DNA of 64,000 nt from Dietzia sp. B32 (GTDB taxonomy: Bacteria; Actinomycetota; Actinomycetes; Mycobacteriales; Mycobacteriaceae). A program made the translations under genes and the position numbers. Positions 33,019-42,496 of this stretch are shown here, one piece after another (within the stretch, counting starts at the first letter, position 1; every line of letters begins with the position of its first letter). The notes beneath the pieces were generated by a model, which made no database searches, was not told where the DNA came from, and saw only the letters and a program-made list of their open reading frames with translations. The DNA lies in the NCBI RefSeq assembly GCF_024732245.1, contig NZ_CP093845.1, positions 3,048,272 through 3,112,271 on the forward strand. The letters are read 5' to 3'.

Positions 33019-34449
33019 ATGTCAGATCGACTCGACCACGTCCAGGCCACCCTCGAGACCGCACTCGAGGACCGGCCCGAGGACGGCATCATCCGCGCCA
33101 ACCGCCGCATCTTCACCGACGAGGAGATCTTCGAACTCGAGATGAAGCACATCTTCGAGGGCAACTGGGTCTACCTGGCGCACGAGAGCCAAGTCCCCGA
33201 GGTCGGCGACTACTTCACCACCGACATCGGTCGCCAGCCCGTCGTGATCACCCGCGGCAAGGACGGGCAGCTCAACTGCCTCATCAACGCCTGCTCGCAC
33301 CGCGGCGCGATGCTGTGCCGGCGCAAGACCGACAACCGCACCACCCTGACGTGCCCGTTCCACGGCTGGACGTTCTCCAACTCGGGCGAGCTGCTCAAGG
33401 TCAAGGACCCGCGTGACGCCGGCTACCCCGAGCAGTTCAACACCGACGGCTCCCACGACCTGCGACGCGTGGCCCGCTTCGAGAGCTACCGCGGTTTCCT
33501 GTTCGGCAGCCTCAACCCGGACGTCCTCCCGCTGGAGGAGCACCTGGGCGACAGCCGGACCGTCATCGACATGCTGGTCGACCAGTCCCCCGAGGGACTC
33601 GAGGTCCTGCGCGGCTCGTCGACCTACACGTTCGACGGCAACTGGAAGCTCCAGGCCGAGAACGGCGCCGACGGATATCACGTGTCGGCCACCCACTGGA
33701 ACTACGCGGCCACCACCGCACGCCGCTCGTCCGGCGAGTCCAAGAACGAGACCAAGGCCATGGACGCCGGTACCTGGGGCAAGCAGGGCGGCGGCTACTG
33801 GTCGTTCGAGCACGGGCACCTGCTGCTGTGGATGTGGTGGGGCAACCCCGAGGACCGGCCGCTGTGGGACCGTCGCCAGGAGCTCGCCGACCAGATCGGC
33901 ACCAAGAAGGCCGAGTTCATGGTGGGCGCCTCGCGCAACCTGTGCCTGTACCCGAACGTCTACCTGATGGACCAGTTCTCCAGCCAGATCCGGCACTTCA
34001 AGCCCATCTCGGTCGACAAGACCGAGGTGACGATCTACTGCATCGCACCCAAGGGTGAGAGCGCCGAGAACCGCGCGGCGCGGATCCGCCAGTACGAGGA
34101 CTTCTTCAACGCCACCGGCATGGCGACCCCGGACGACCTGGAGGAGTTCCGCTCCTGCCAGAAGACGTACCTCGCCGACGCCGCGCCGTGGAACGACATG
34201 ACCCGCGGCAGCACCCACCAGCTCACCGGTCCGGACGAGACCGCCCGTGGCCTGGGGATGGAGAACGTGCTGTCCTCCGGCGCCAAGACCGAGGACGAGG
34301 GCCTCTACCCGATCCAGCACGCCTACTGGCTCGAGACCATGCAGCGTGCCCTCGAGGCCGAGTCCGCCGCCCGCGACGAGGCCGAGCGCCGGGCCCGCGA
34401 GGACGCCGGGGCCCGGGTGCATCGCACGACCGTCGCGGCCGACGCCTGA
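33019..34449 (+). CDS. benA: Benzoate 1,2-dioxygenase large (alpha) subunit
   Basis: A 476-residue Rieske non-haem iron oxygenase subunit that dihydroxylates benzoate to the cis-diol carboxylate. The Rieske ligands are in CSHRGAML and [10 protein letters not shown]. The mononuclear iron site is in [13 protein letters not shown] (Asp-x2-His-x4-His). The start at 33019 has an AGGAG ribosome binding site. The C-terminal Glu/Arg/Ala-rich helix ([18 protein letters not shown]) is typical of BenA/XylX proteins. First gene of the benABCDKRE run. Confidence 0.96.
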   Translation: MSDRLDHVQATLETALEDRPEDGIIRANRRIFTDEEIFELEMKHIFEGNWVYLAHESQVPEVGDYFTTDIGRQPVVITRGKDGQLNCLINACSHRGAMLCRRKTDNRTTLTCPFHGWTFSNSGELLKVKDPRDAGYPEQFNTDGSHDLRRVARFESYRGFLFGSLNPDVLPLEEHLGDSRTVIDMLVDQSPEGLEVLRGSSTYTFDGNWKLQAENGADGYHVSATHWNYAATTARRSSGESKNETKAMDAGTWGKQGGGYWSFEHGHLLLWMWWGNPEDRPLWDRRQELADQIGTKKAEFMVGASRNLCLYPNVYLMDQFSSQIRHFKPISVDKTEVTIYCIAPKGESAENRAARIRQYEDFFNATGMATPDDLEEFRSCQKTYLADAAPWNDMTRGSTHQLTGPDETARGLGMENVLSSGAKTEDEGLYPIQHAYWLETMQRALEAESAARDEAERRAREDAGARVHRTTVAADA

Positions 34450-34500
34450 CCCGGCCCGAGTCGACCGCACGCCCATCCCCGCCCCACGAAAGGCCTGATC

Positions 34501-35010
34501 ATGACCGCACCCGCCGTGGCGTCGATCTCCGTCGACGAGATCTCCGCTTTCCTGTTCCGCGAGGCACGACTGCTCGACGACCGCCAGTTCGAGCAGTGGA
34601 TCGAGTGCTATCGCGAGGACGCGATGTACTGGATGCCCGCCTGGGACGACGACGGTGAGCTCACGACCGATCCGTACTCGGAGATCTCGTTGATCTTCTA
34701 CCCCAACCGGGCCGGTATCGAGGACCGGGTGTTCCGCATCCGGACCGAGCGTTCCTCCTCGACGTCGCTTCCCGAACCGCGGACCAACCACCTCATCAGC
34801 AACGTCGAGGTGCTCGACCGCCGTCCCGGCGAGGTCGACATCCGCTTCAACTGGTTGTCGTCGTACTTCCGTTACAACACCACCGACCAGTACTTCGGGA
34901 CGTCCTTCTACACCCTCGACGTCACCGGCGAGTCGCCGCTGATCACCTACAAGAAGGTGGTCCTGAAGAACGACTACATCCACCACATCGTGGACGTCTA
35001 CATGGTGTGA
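34501..35010 (+). CDS. benB: Benzoate 1,2-dioxygenase small (beta) subunit
   Basis: A 169-residue NTF2-like beta subunit of the ring-hydroxylating dioxygenase. The sequence REARLLDDRQFEQWIECY followed by EDAMYWMPAWDDD is characteristic, and it ends in KKVVLKNDYIHHIVDVYMV. It has an AAAGG ribosome binding site. It forms the oxygenase with benA upstream. Confidence 0.95.
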   Translation: MTAPAVASISVDEISAFLFREARLLDDRQFEQWIECYREDAMYWMPAWDDDGELTTDPYSEISLIFYPNRAGIEDRVFRIRTERSSSTSLPEPRTNHLISNVEVLDRRPGEVDIRFNWLSSYFRYNTTDQYFGTSFYTLDVTGESPLITYKKVVLKNDYIHHIVDVYMV

Positions 35011-35022
35011 TCCCACACCCCG

Positions 35023-35047
35023 GCCGGCGCCCGACCAGGGCGCCGGC
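35023..35047 (+). terminator. Hairpin between benB and benC
   Basis: Perfect 10-bp stem GCCGGCGCCC (35023-35032) / GGGCGCCGGC (35038-35047) with a 5-base loop. It lies in the 92-base gap between benB and benC without a T tract. It probably modulates the ratio of oxygenase to reductase mRNA rather than ending transcription. Confidence 0.5.
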
Positions 35048-35102
35048 ACACCCCCGGTCGCCGTGCGCGGCCGACACCGCCAGCGACCTGGAGTGAGACC
35101 CC

Positions 35103-37172
35103 ATGAGCTATTCAGTGGCCCTGGCCTTCGAGGACGGCGTGACGCGCTTCGTCAACTGCGGTCCGACGGAGACCGTCGCCGACGCCTCGTACAAGGCCCG
35201 GATCAACATCCCCCTCGACTGCCGTGACGGAGCGTGCGGGACGTGCAAGTCCCTGTGCGAGTCCGGCGAGTTCGACGGCGGCGACTACATCGACGACGCC
35301 CTCACCGAGGACGAGGCCGCGGCCGGCTACTGCCTGCCGTGCCAGATGGTCCCGCGGTCCGACCTGGTCGTGCAGATCCCCACCACCTCCGATGTGGCCA
35401 AGACGGCCGCCGCGGCGCACCCCGCGACGGTCACGGCCGTCGAGCGGCTGGCCGAGGGCGCGTTCGCGCTGTCCGTCGAACTGGACGACCGCGACGCCCT
35501 GGCGTTCCTGCCCGGCCAGTACGTCAACATCTCGGTCCCGGGCACCGACCAGACACGGTCGTACTCGTTCTCCACCGGTGCGGACTCCCGGAACCTGTCA
35601 TTCCTCATCAAGTACGCCGCCGGCGGCGCGATGTCGGAGTACCTGGCCCAGCGCTGCGCCGTGGGCGACCGCCTCGAGCTGACCGGCCCGATGGGCAGCT
35701 TCTTCCTCCGCGAGTCCACCCGTCCACTGCTGCTGCTGGCGGGCGGTACCGGCCTGGCGCCCGTGCTGTCCATCCTCGAGACCCTCGCCGCCGCGGGCAC
35801 CTCCGACCGCCCGGTCCACCTCATCTACGGCACCTCGTTCGACACCGACGTGGTCTACACGGACCTGCTCGACGAGTTCACCACCCGGATCCCGGGCATG
35901 ACCTGGGATCTGGTCGTCTCCGACCCGGCGACGACCCACCCGAACAGCGGATACGTCACCGGTCTGATCCGGCCGGAGCACCTCCACGACGGGACGACCG
36001 ACATCTACCTGTGCGGGCCACCACCGATGGTCGAGGCGGTGCGCGGATTCCTCGACGACGAGGGCCTGCAGGTGACGCACTTCTACTACGAGAAGTTCAC
36101 CCCCGCGACCGCGGTGCCCGACCAGTCCGCCGAGCGCGCCACGGAATCGGCGGAGCCGACTGAGGAGGCCGCCCTCGCCGTCGACCCGTCCCCCACCACG
36201 CCGGAAACGACGACGACGACGACGACGACAACGGCAGCAGCAACGGCAACGGACATTCCCGTCGCCGCGCCCGCACCCGTGGCCGAGCCCGCGGCACCCG
36301 CCGCGGCCACCACGGCCCCGGCCGCACCACACGGGCCGGCCCGGATCCTCTCGCGCCGCCCCGGGGACCCCGTGCCGGCCATCGAGGCCCGACCGGTCGG
36401 CTACACCCCGCCCGCCCCCGGCGGCCACACGGCGCCCGTCACCCGGACCGCCGAGCCGGTGGCGAACATCGCCGCGCGCCCGGTCGGGTACACCCCGCCG
36501 GCCCCGGGCGGACACGCCGCACCAGGCGTCCCCGCGACCGAATCTCCCGCGCCCATCGCCGCGCGCCCGGTCGGTTACGTCCCGCCGCAGGTCACCCTGA
36601 CGCGGGCGTCGACCGCGCCCACCGCGGGGACCACGACCACGGTGTCCCTGGCCGGCGGAGGCCGTTCCGAGACCATCACCTCGGCCCCCGGCGTCGTCAG
36701 CGGCGAGGTGCACCCGGCGATCCGGCACTCCGACGCCCAGTTCGACGCCCGCATGGCGCTCGAGCTCGGCGTGATCGAGCTGACCATGGGACGCCTCGAC
36801 GACGCCCGGCTCGCCGAGTTCCGGTTGCTCGCCGAGTCGGCCAACCAGTACATCGAGCGCGACAGGTTCCTCGATCCCGAGCGGTTCACCGCCGCGAACG
36901 CGCAGTTCCACGAGTTCCTGTTCCGCTGCACCGGCAATGACTCGCTGCTGCAGGCCTACCGCATGCTGGAGGTGACCCAGGTGATGAACCGCGTCCTGCC
37001 CGACGCCCGCTGGGTGTCCGAGGACATCGTCCCCGAGCACCTTGAGATCGTCGCGGCCTTCGAGACCGGTGACCGCGACGCCGCGCGATACCTCATCCGT
37101 CGGCACAGCGAGCACGCCAAGGCCACCATGCGCACCGCGCTGGACCAGAACGCCGTGGAGGCCGCGTCGTGA
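35103..37172 (+). CDS. benC: Benzoate dioxygenase reductase fused to a C-terminal FCD (GntR-type effector) domain
   Basis: A 689-residue protein; classical BenC is about 340. Residues 1-95 are a plant-type ferredoxin with Cys40, Cys45, Cys48 and Cys80. Residues 100-335 are a ferredoxin-NAD reductase unit with RSYSFS (152-157), GGTGLAPVLS (214-223) and CGPPPMVEAV (304-313). Residues 335-535 form a Pro/Ala/Thr-rich linker with a nine-threonine tract and three ARPVGYxPP repeats (429, 458 and 487). Residues 540-685 match an FCD domain, with candidate metal ligands His603, His646 and His668 and the phrases NAQFHEFLFRCTGN and TGDRDAARYLIRRH. No winged helix is present. It overlaps benD by four bases (GTGA). 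The reductase role is certain; the role of the FCD part is unknown, perhaps aromatic-acid or metal sensing. Confidence 0.9.
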   Translation: MSYSVALAFEDGVTRFVNCGPTETVADASYKARINIPLDCRDGACGTCKSLCESGEFDGGDYIDDALTEDEAAAGYCLPCQMVPRSDLVVQIPTTSDVAKTAAAAHPATVTAVERLAEGAFALSVELDDRDALAFLPGQYVNISVPGTDQTRSYSFSTGADSRNLSFLIKYAAGGAMSEYLAQRCAVGDRLELTGPMGSFFLRESTRPLLLLAGGTGLAPVLSILETLAAAGTSDRPVHLIYGTSFDTDVVYTDLLDEFTTRIPGMTWDLVVSDPATTHPNSGYVTGLIRPEHLHDGTTDIYLCGPPPMVEAVRGFLDDEGLQVTHFYYEKFTPATAVPDQSAERATESAEPTEEAALAVDPSPTTPETTTTTTTTTAAATATDIPVAAPAPVAEPAAPAAATTAPAAPHGPARILSRRPGDPVPAIEARPVGYTPPAPGGHTAPVTRTAEPVANIAARPVGYTPPAPGGHAAPGVPATESPAPIAARPVGYVPPQVTLTRASTAPTAGTTTTVSLAGGGRSETITSAPGVVSGEVHPAIRHSDAQFDARMALELGVIELTMGRLDDARLAEFRLLAESANQYIERDRFLDPERFTAANAQFHEFLFRCTGNDSLLQAYRMLEVTQVMNRVLPDARWVSEDIVPEHLEIVAAFETGDRDAARYLIRRHSEHAKATMRTALDQNAVEAAS
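36207..36233 (+). repeat. ACG trinucleotide tract in the benC linker
   Basis: Seven ACG units at 36207-36227 followed by ACA ACG, encoding nine threonines at residues 369-377. Slippage here would change linker length in whole codons without shifting the frame. Confidence 0.85.
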
Positions 37173-38002
37173 GCGCGCCCGTCGGCGAGTACGACGCCGT
37201 CCCGCCCGTCGTCTCCCCCGGCCGCTTCGCCGGCCGGTCGGTACTCATCACCGGCGCCGTGCAGGGGATCGGCCGCGCCGTAGCCGACCGGGTGGTCCGC
37301 GAGGGCGGGCTGGTCACGGTGGTGGACCGGGCCGACCTCATCACCACGGTCGCCGACGAGCTGACCGCGGTGTCCCCGGACGGTCACCGGGTCGTGCCCG
37401 TCGAGGCGGACCTGGAGACGTTCGAGGGGGCCGAGGCCTCGGCCCGTGCGGCTCTCGACGCCCACGGCCGGATCGACGTGCTCATCAACAACGTCGGCGG
37501 CACCATCTGGGCCCGGCCGTACCACGAGTACTCTGCCGACCAGATCGAGGCCGAGGTCCGCCGGTCCCTGTTCCCGACGCTGTGGATGTGCCGGGCTGTC
37601 CTGCCGTCCATGGTCGCGGCGGGCGCGGGCACGATCGTCAACGTCTCCTCCGTGGCGACCCGCGGGGTCAATCGCGTCCCCTACGCCGCGTCCAAGGGCG
37701 GGGTCAACGGCCTCACCTCGGCGCTCGCGCTGGAGGCCGCCCCGCACGGGGTCCGGGTGGTGGCCACCGCCCCCGGCGGCACCCTCGCCCCCGAGCGGCG
37801 GATCTCCCGTGGCGGCGACGCCCGCACGGACCAGGAGAAGACCTGGTACTCGCAGATCGTCGAGCAGACCGTCGACTCCACCGTGATGGGCCGCTACGGC
37901 ACGCTCCACGAGCAGGCCGCCCCGATCTGCTTCCTCGCCTCCGACGAGGCCTCCTACATCACCGGTTCGGTCCTCCCCGTCGCCGGCGGCGATCAGGGCT
38001 GA
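37169..38002 (+). CDS. benD: Benzoate cis-diol dehydrogenase
   Basis: Oxidises 1,6-dihydroxycyclohexa-2,4-diene-1-carboxylate to catechol with NAD+ and loss of CO2. The 277-residue SDR starts with a GTG and has the cofactor motif TGAVQGIGRAVADRV, NNVGGTIW in place of NNAG, and a catalytic YAASKGG. It overlaps benC by four bases, indicating coupled translation. Confidence 0.95.
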   Translation: MSAPVGEYDAVPPVVSPGRFAGRSVLITGAVQGIGRAVADRVVREGGLVTVVDRADLITTVADELTAVSPDGHRVVPVEADLETFEGAEASARAALDAHGRIDVLINNVGGTIWARPYHEYSADQIEAEVRRSLFPTLWMCRAVLPSMVAAGAGTIVNVSSVATRGVNRVPYAASKGGVNGLTSALALEAAPHGVRVVATAPGGTLAPERRISRGGDARTDQEKTWYSQIVEQTVDSTVMGRYGTLHEQAAPICFLASDEASYITGSVLPVAGGDQG

Positions 38003-38009
38003 CCGGCCC

Positions 38010-38052
38010 GTCGACCAGGGCAGGCCGGCCTGTCGACCAGGTCAGGCCGGCC
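38010..38052 (+). repeat. Tandem 21-base direct repeat between benD and benK
   Basis: Two copies differing at one base, GTCGACCAGGGCAGGCCGG and its GTCGACCAGGTCAGG counterpart, start at 38010 and 38032. They fill the short gap before benK. They could be a slippage product or an mRNA element; no promoter was recognised. Confidence 0.7.
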
Positions 38053-38088
38053 CGGTTCCTCCCCACCCCCACCGAACGGAGCCCTTCC

Positions 38089-39624
38089 GTGTCCCCGAGC
38101 ACTCCCGTGCCCTCCAGCCGACCCGTCCCCTCCAGCCCTCCCGGGACGTCCGGCCCCGCCGCCGGCGTCTGGGAGTCCCCCGCCCACCGCCGCACCGTCT
38201 ACGGAGTCCTCGCCGTCGTCGCCGCCGCCATCCTCTTCGACGGCTACGACCTCGTCGTCTACGGCGCCGTCCTGCCCACCCTCATGGCGGACCCCGGCCA
38301 GATCGGCGCCCTCGGCGCGGCCCAGGCCGGTGCGCTCGGTTCCTACGCCCTCGTCGGCGTGATGATCGGTGCCCTCAGCGCGGGGGCAGTCGGCGACCGC
38401 ATCGGCCGCCGCCGGATCATGCTCGGTGCCATCGCCTGGTTCTCGATCGGCATGGCCGCCACCGCATTCGCCCGCGACATCACCACGTTCGGTGTCCTCC
38501 GCCTGCTCACCGGACTGGGGATCGGCGCCATCGTCGCCACGGCCGGGGCGATCATCGCCGAGTTCGCCCCCGCCGGCCGACGCAACCTGTTCAACGCCAT
38601 CGTCTACAGCGGCATCCCCGCCGGCGGCGTCCTGGCCTCCGCGCTGGCGATGGTCCTGCGGGAGCACATCGGCTGGCGCGGCCTGTTCCTCATCGGCGCC
38701 GTCCCGCTGGTACTGGTCCTGCCGTACGCCTGGTTCGCCCTCCCCGAGTCCCCGCGGTGGCTGGCCTCCCGCGGCCGGACCGGGCGGGCCGCCGAGGTCT
38801 GCGCGACCAGGGGCCTGCCGCTCGAGATGGCCGGCGCGCCGGGCGCGCCCCTCACCGCCGGCACGACGCCCCGACGCGGTGACGACGACAACCACGACGA
38901 CGACAAGGTGGTCGCCCGCACCGGCTTCGCCGCCCTGCTGTCCCCCGGATACCGCCTCGGCACCCTGCTCCTGGGGTTCATGAGCTTCGCGGGCCTGCTG
39001 CTCACCTACGGACTCAACACCTGGCTGCCCACGATCATGGAGAACTACGGTATCAACGCCAAGAGCTCCCTCGGCTTCCTGCTCGTCCTCAACGGTGGAG
39101 CGATCGTGGGTGGACTCGCGGCCTCCTGGCTCGCCGACCGACACGGGCCGCGCGTGATCGTCGCCTGCTCGTTCGTGCTGGCCACGCTGGCGCTGGTCGC
39201 GATCACCGTCTCCCCGCCGTTCGTCCTGGTCGTGGCGCTGGTCGCCGCCGCCGGCATGGGGACGATCGGCACACAGGTCCTGCTGTACGGCTTCGTGTCC
39301 AACTACTACGAGACGGGCGCCAGGGCCGCGGGCGTGGCGTGGTGCGCGGGCTTCGGACGCCTGGGCGGCATCCTCGGCCCGGTGATCGGCGGCCTCCTCG
39401 TGGCGGCCGGGCTGGAGGCGGACACGTCCTTCCTGGTGTTCGGGGGAATCGCCCTGGTCGGCGCCGCGCTGACGTTGGCCGTGCCCCGGTCGCCCGCGCG
39501 GGAGGAGCCCACGGACGTGCCGGAGGAGATCGCTCCGCTGGACTTCGAACCACAGGCCACCGCGGGTACCGCGACCCTCGTCACCGCGGAACCGGTCGGG
39601 CACGCCGGGTCGGATCTACGCTGA
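38089..39624 (+). CDS. benK: Benzoate transporter, major facilitator superfamily
   Basis: A 511-residue inner-membrane protein, probably a proton symporter for benzoate of the aromatic acid:H+ symporter family. The GTG start at 38089 is preceded by GGAG. TM1 carries the family motif FDGYDLVVYGAVLP, and the loop 2-3 motif is GAVGDRIGRRR. Twelve hydrophobic segments are apparent, split by a polar central loop with an acidic stretch (RGDDDNHDDDK). Both termini are extended and hydrophilic. Confidence 0.92.
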   Translation: MSPSTPVPSSRPVPSSPPGTSGPAAGVWESPAHRRTVYGVLAVVAAAILFDGYDLVVYGAVLPTLMADPGQIGALGAAQAGALGSYALVGVMIGALSAGAVGDRIGRRRIMLGAIAWFSIGMAATAFARDITTFGVLRLLTGLGIGAIVATAGAIIAEFAPAGRRNLFNAIVYSGIPAGGVLASALAMVLREHIGWRGLFLIGAVPLVLVLPYAWFALPESPRWLASRGRTGRAAEVCATRGLPLEMAGAPGAPLTAGTTPRRGDDDNHDDDKVVARTGFAALLSPGYRLGTLLLGFMSFAGLLLTYGLNTWLPTIMENYGINAKSSLGFLLVLNGGAIVGGLAASWLADRHGPRVIVACSFVLATLALVAITVSPPFVLVVALVAAAGMGTIGTQVLLYGFVSNYYETGARAAGVAWCAGFGRLGGILGPVIGGLLVAAGLEADTSFLVFGGIALVGAALTLAVPRSPAREEPTDVPEEIAPLDFEPQATAGTATLVTAEPVGHAGSDLR

Positions 39625-39628
39625 CCGC

Positions 39629-42496
39629 ATGACCTTCGCCCACCCCGTCCCCCGTTACGGTCACCACCGCGCCGCGGATCGCCTCCACGCGATCCACGGC
39701 GCGGTGGCGGGCAAGCGATCGACGATCGTGCTGGTCACCGCCGCCGACGGCGGGGGCAAGAGCCACCTCGTCGATTCCGTGGTCGCCGAACTCACCGGGG
39801 TCACCTCGGTTCTCGTCCGCGCCCTGCCGTGGGAGAAGGACACGAGGTGGGTGGTGGCCGCCAGGGTCCTCGAGCGGCTGCCCCGGCCCGACACCGAGCC
39901 CCCCCGTCGCGCCGGGGCCGCGGAGCCGGTGGGCGCAGCGTCGACCGAACCGGTCGGCGACGCGGTCCTCGTCGACGCACTGGCCCCGGCGTTCGTCACC
40001 GCCGGCCCCGGCGCCGTGGTGGTCGTCGACGACGCGGAGTACTCGGACCCCGACTCCCTGCGGGTCCTCGCCTCCGCGGTGGAGGCCGCGGGCCGGGCCT
40101 CCGTCCTGGTCGTGCTCACCCTCGGCAGCCCCGCCCACGGACCCTCCGCCGATCTGTGCGCGGAGCTCGCCCGCGAGACGGTGCGGCTGGGCTCCCTCGA
40201 CCAGTCCGAGATCCGGACCCTCGTGGCGACCCGGACCGGGCGCGAGCCGTCGGCCGCGGCGGCCCGACGGCTGCTGGACTACACGGGCGGCGAGGCGGGG
40301 GCGGTGGCGACAGTGGCCGACCAGGCGCCCGACTCGTGGTGGATCGCCCCCTTCTCCGTCCCTCCGCTGCCCGCGTCCGTCGAACGGGAGACGGCGGCAC
40401 GGCTGGCGGCGATGGATCCCGAGCAACGCGAGGTCATCGAGGCCGCCGCCGTCCTGACGCCCCCGGTCACGCTCGAATCACTCACGGCGCTCATCTCCGC
40501 GCGCAGCGGGGCCACGCCCGGCACGGCGCTCGTCACCGCCGCCCTGGACGCCGCCCATGCCGCGGACCTGGCGCAGGTGGACCTCTCCCCCGGCGCCGCG
40601 ACCCTCCGATTCCGCTCCCCCCTGCTGCGGACGGCGGTCCTGCGCGGGATACCACCCAGCGAACTGCTGCACCTGCACTCACTGGCCGGCCTCGTCGCCG
40701 AGGCCGCCGACGACCTCGACGCCGCACTCGATCACCGAGCGTCGGCGTCCACCGGTCCCGACGCCGACCTGTCCGAGACCCTGCGGGCCCGCGCCCTCGT
40801 CCACGCCCGCGCCGGCCGCTGGAGTGCGGCCGGGCACGCCTACCTCACCGCGGCGGCCCTCACCCCGGACACCGACCGCGCCCGCGATCTCCACATCGAC
40901 GGGGTCGACGGTCTGATCAACGCCGGTCGGATCAGCGAGGCCCGATCGCTCGCGCAGGGGCTGGAGCGGGTGCGGTCCGATCCCCGCCGGGACGCGGTGC
41001 TCGGGTCCCTCGCCGTCCACCTCGGGCACGCCGGGGAGGCCCGGGTCCTGCTCGATCGCGCGCTCGCCGCGCGCGAGGACGGCGTACCGGGATCACCCGC
41101 CGCGGACCCGGTCGCCCTGGCCCAGAAGTTCGTCGTCCACTCCCTGTGCGAGTGGCGGCCGGCCCGCATCCGACACTGGGCGCGGGTGGTCACCAGCAGC
41201 GGACGCCCGGATCAGCCCGAGGTCGAGGAGGCCCGGGCGATCGAGATGCTGGGGCGCGCGATCGAGGGAGGCCCCGACGCGGCCCCTCCCGTCGAGGACC
41301 GACTCCCCGGCCTCGCGCCGGCCGTGGCGCAACGTTTCGAGATGGCGTCGGGATGGATCGCCCTCGCCCACGACGACCTGGAGACCGCCCGCCGCCACCT
41401 GGGGTCCGCGGTCCCCACCGCGGACGTCTCCGGCTCCGCGCGGATCTCCATCTGGGCCCAGGCGTGGCTCGCCCGCACCCTCCTGCTGCGCGGCGACTGG
41501 GACGACGCGTTGCGCGTGGTGGACACCGCGGCCCGCCGGGTGGACGACCTCGAACTGGACCTGCTCGCCCCGGTCGTCCACTGGCCCGGCGCCGTCATCC
41601 GGTCGATGCGCGGGGACCACCTCGGTGCCGCCGCGCATCTGCGCAACCTCACCACCAGCGCCGATGCCTACCCGATCCAGGTCATCCCCTCCGCCATGGC
41701 CCGGATGCAGGTGGCGGCCTCCTCCGGCGACTACACCTCCGTGCGCCTGGCCGCGGAGCCCGTCGTCGCCCTCTCCCGCGAGATCGACATCGACCAGCCC
41801 GGCTACTGGCCGTGGCACGACCTGTACTCCCACGCCCTCGTCCTCGCGGGCCGGATCGACGAGGCGGAAGAGCTCATCGGCCCCGCCGAGGCCCGGGCCG
41901 AACGCCAGGGCCACCGTTCCACCCTGGCCCGCCTCGGGGCGGTCCGGGCCCGCATCGCGGCCGTGCGCGGGGACGTCGACGAGTGCAACCGGATCTTCCG
42001 CCGCAGTCTCGACCACCTCGACGGACTGGCCATGCCCTATTACTCGGCACGCATGCACTTCGGCTACGGGCAGACGCTGCGCCGGGCCGGCCGGCGCCGT
42101 GAGGCGCACCTCGCGCTGGGCACCGCTCGTGACATCTACGAGCAGCTGGGCGCCCGGGCCTACGTGGAGCGGTGCGACCGCGAACGCCGTGCAGGCGGTG
42201 TGGACGTGACCCGGACCGGGGGCAACAGCACCCTCACACCCCAGGAGACCGCGGTCGCGACCCTCGTCGCCGCGGGCCGCACCAACGCCCAGGCGGCCGA
42301 GGAGTTGTTCCTGTCCATCAAGACCGTCCAGTACCACCTGACCCGCATCTACTCGAAGCTCGGGGTCAGTGGCCGCACGGAGTTGGCCGCCCACGTCTCC
42401 CGCGGCAGCGAACCCTTCCGCACCGACCCCTTCCGTACCGACTCACCCCGTATCGACTCACCGCGTACCGACCCCGACCCGACGGGAGACCTGTGA
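39629..42496 (+). CDS. benR: Large ATP-binding LuxR-family regulator (LAL type), BenR-like
   Basis: A 955-residue transcription factor. The N-terminal ATPase has a degenerate Walker A, AADGGGKS (38-45), and Walker B VVVVDDAEYSD. A long helical middle region looks like tetratricopeptide repeats. The LuxR helix-turn-helix lies at about 867-922 (LTPQETAVATLVAAGRTNAQ, then SIKTVQYHLTRIYSKLGV). The last 25 residues hold imperfect FRTDP/PRTDP repeats. It starts 4 bases after benK and overlaps benE by four bases. In C. glutamicum a LuxR-type regulator occupies the ben locus, so activation of ben genes is likely. Confidence 0.87.
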   Translation: MTFAHPVPRYGHHRAADRLHAIHGAVAGKRSTIVLVTAADGGGKSHLVDSVVAELTGVTSVLVRALPWEKDTRWVVAARVLERLPRPDTEPPRRAGAAEPVGAASTEPVGDAVLVDALAPAFVTAGPGAVVVVDDAEYSDPDSLRVLASAVEAAGRASVLVVLTLGSPAHGPSADLCAELARETVRLGSLDQSEIRTLVATRTGREPSAAAARRLLDYTGGEAGAVATVADQAPDSWWIAPFSVPPLPASVERETAARLAAMDPEQREVIEAAAVLTPPVTLESLTALISARSGATPGTALVTAALDAAHAADLAQVDLSPGAATLRFRSPLLRTAVLRGIPPSELLHLHSLAGLVAEAADDLDAALDHRASASTGPDADLSETLRARALVHARAGRWSAAGHAYLTAAALTPDTDRARDLHIDGVDGLINAGRISEARSLAQGLERVRSDPRRDAVLGSLAVHLGHAGEARVLLDRALAAREDGVPGSPAADPVALAQKFVVHSLCEWRPARIRHWARVVTSSGRPDQPEVEEARAIEMLGRAIEGGPDAAPPVEDRLPGLAPAVAQRFEMASGWIALAHDDLETARRHLGSAVPTADVSGSARISIWAQAWLARTLLLRGDWDDALRVVDTAARRVDDLELDLLAPVVHWPGAVIRSMRGDHLGAAAHLRNLTTSADAYPIQVIPSAMARMQVAASSGDYTSVRLAAEPVVALSREIDIDQPGYWPWHDLYSHALVLAGRIDEAEELIGPAEARAERQGHRSTLARLGAVRARIAAVRGDVDECNRIFRRSLDHLDGLAMPYYSARMHFGYGQTLRRAGRRREAHLALGTARDIYEQLGARAYVERCDRERRAGGVDVTRTGGNSTLTPQETAVATLVAAGRTNAQAAEELFLSIKTVQYHLTRIYSKLGVSGRTELAAHVSRGSEPFRTDPFRTDSPRIDSPRTDPDPTGDL

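Noticed and set aside
33022-35049. A 675-codon minus-strand frame opposite benA and benB
   Set aside because: It mirrors two unmistakable dioxygenase subunits and shows no family motif.
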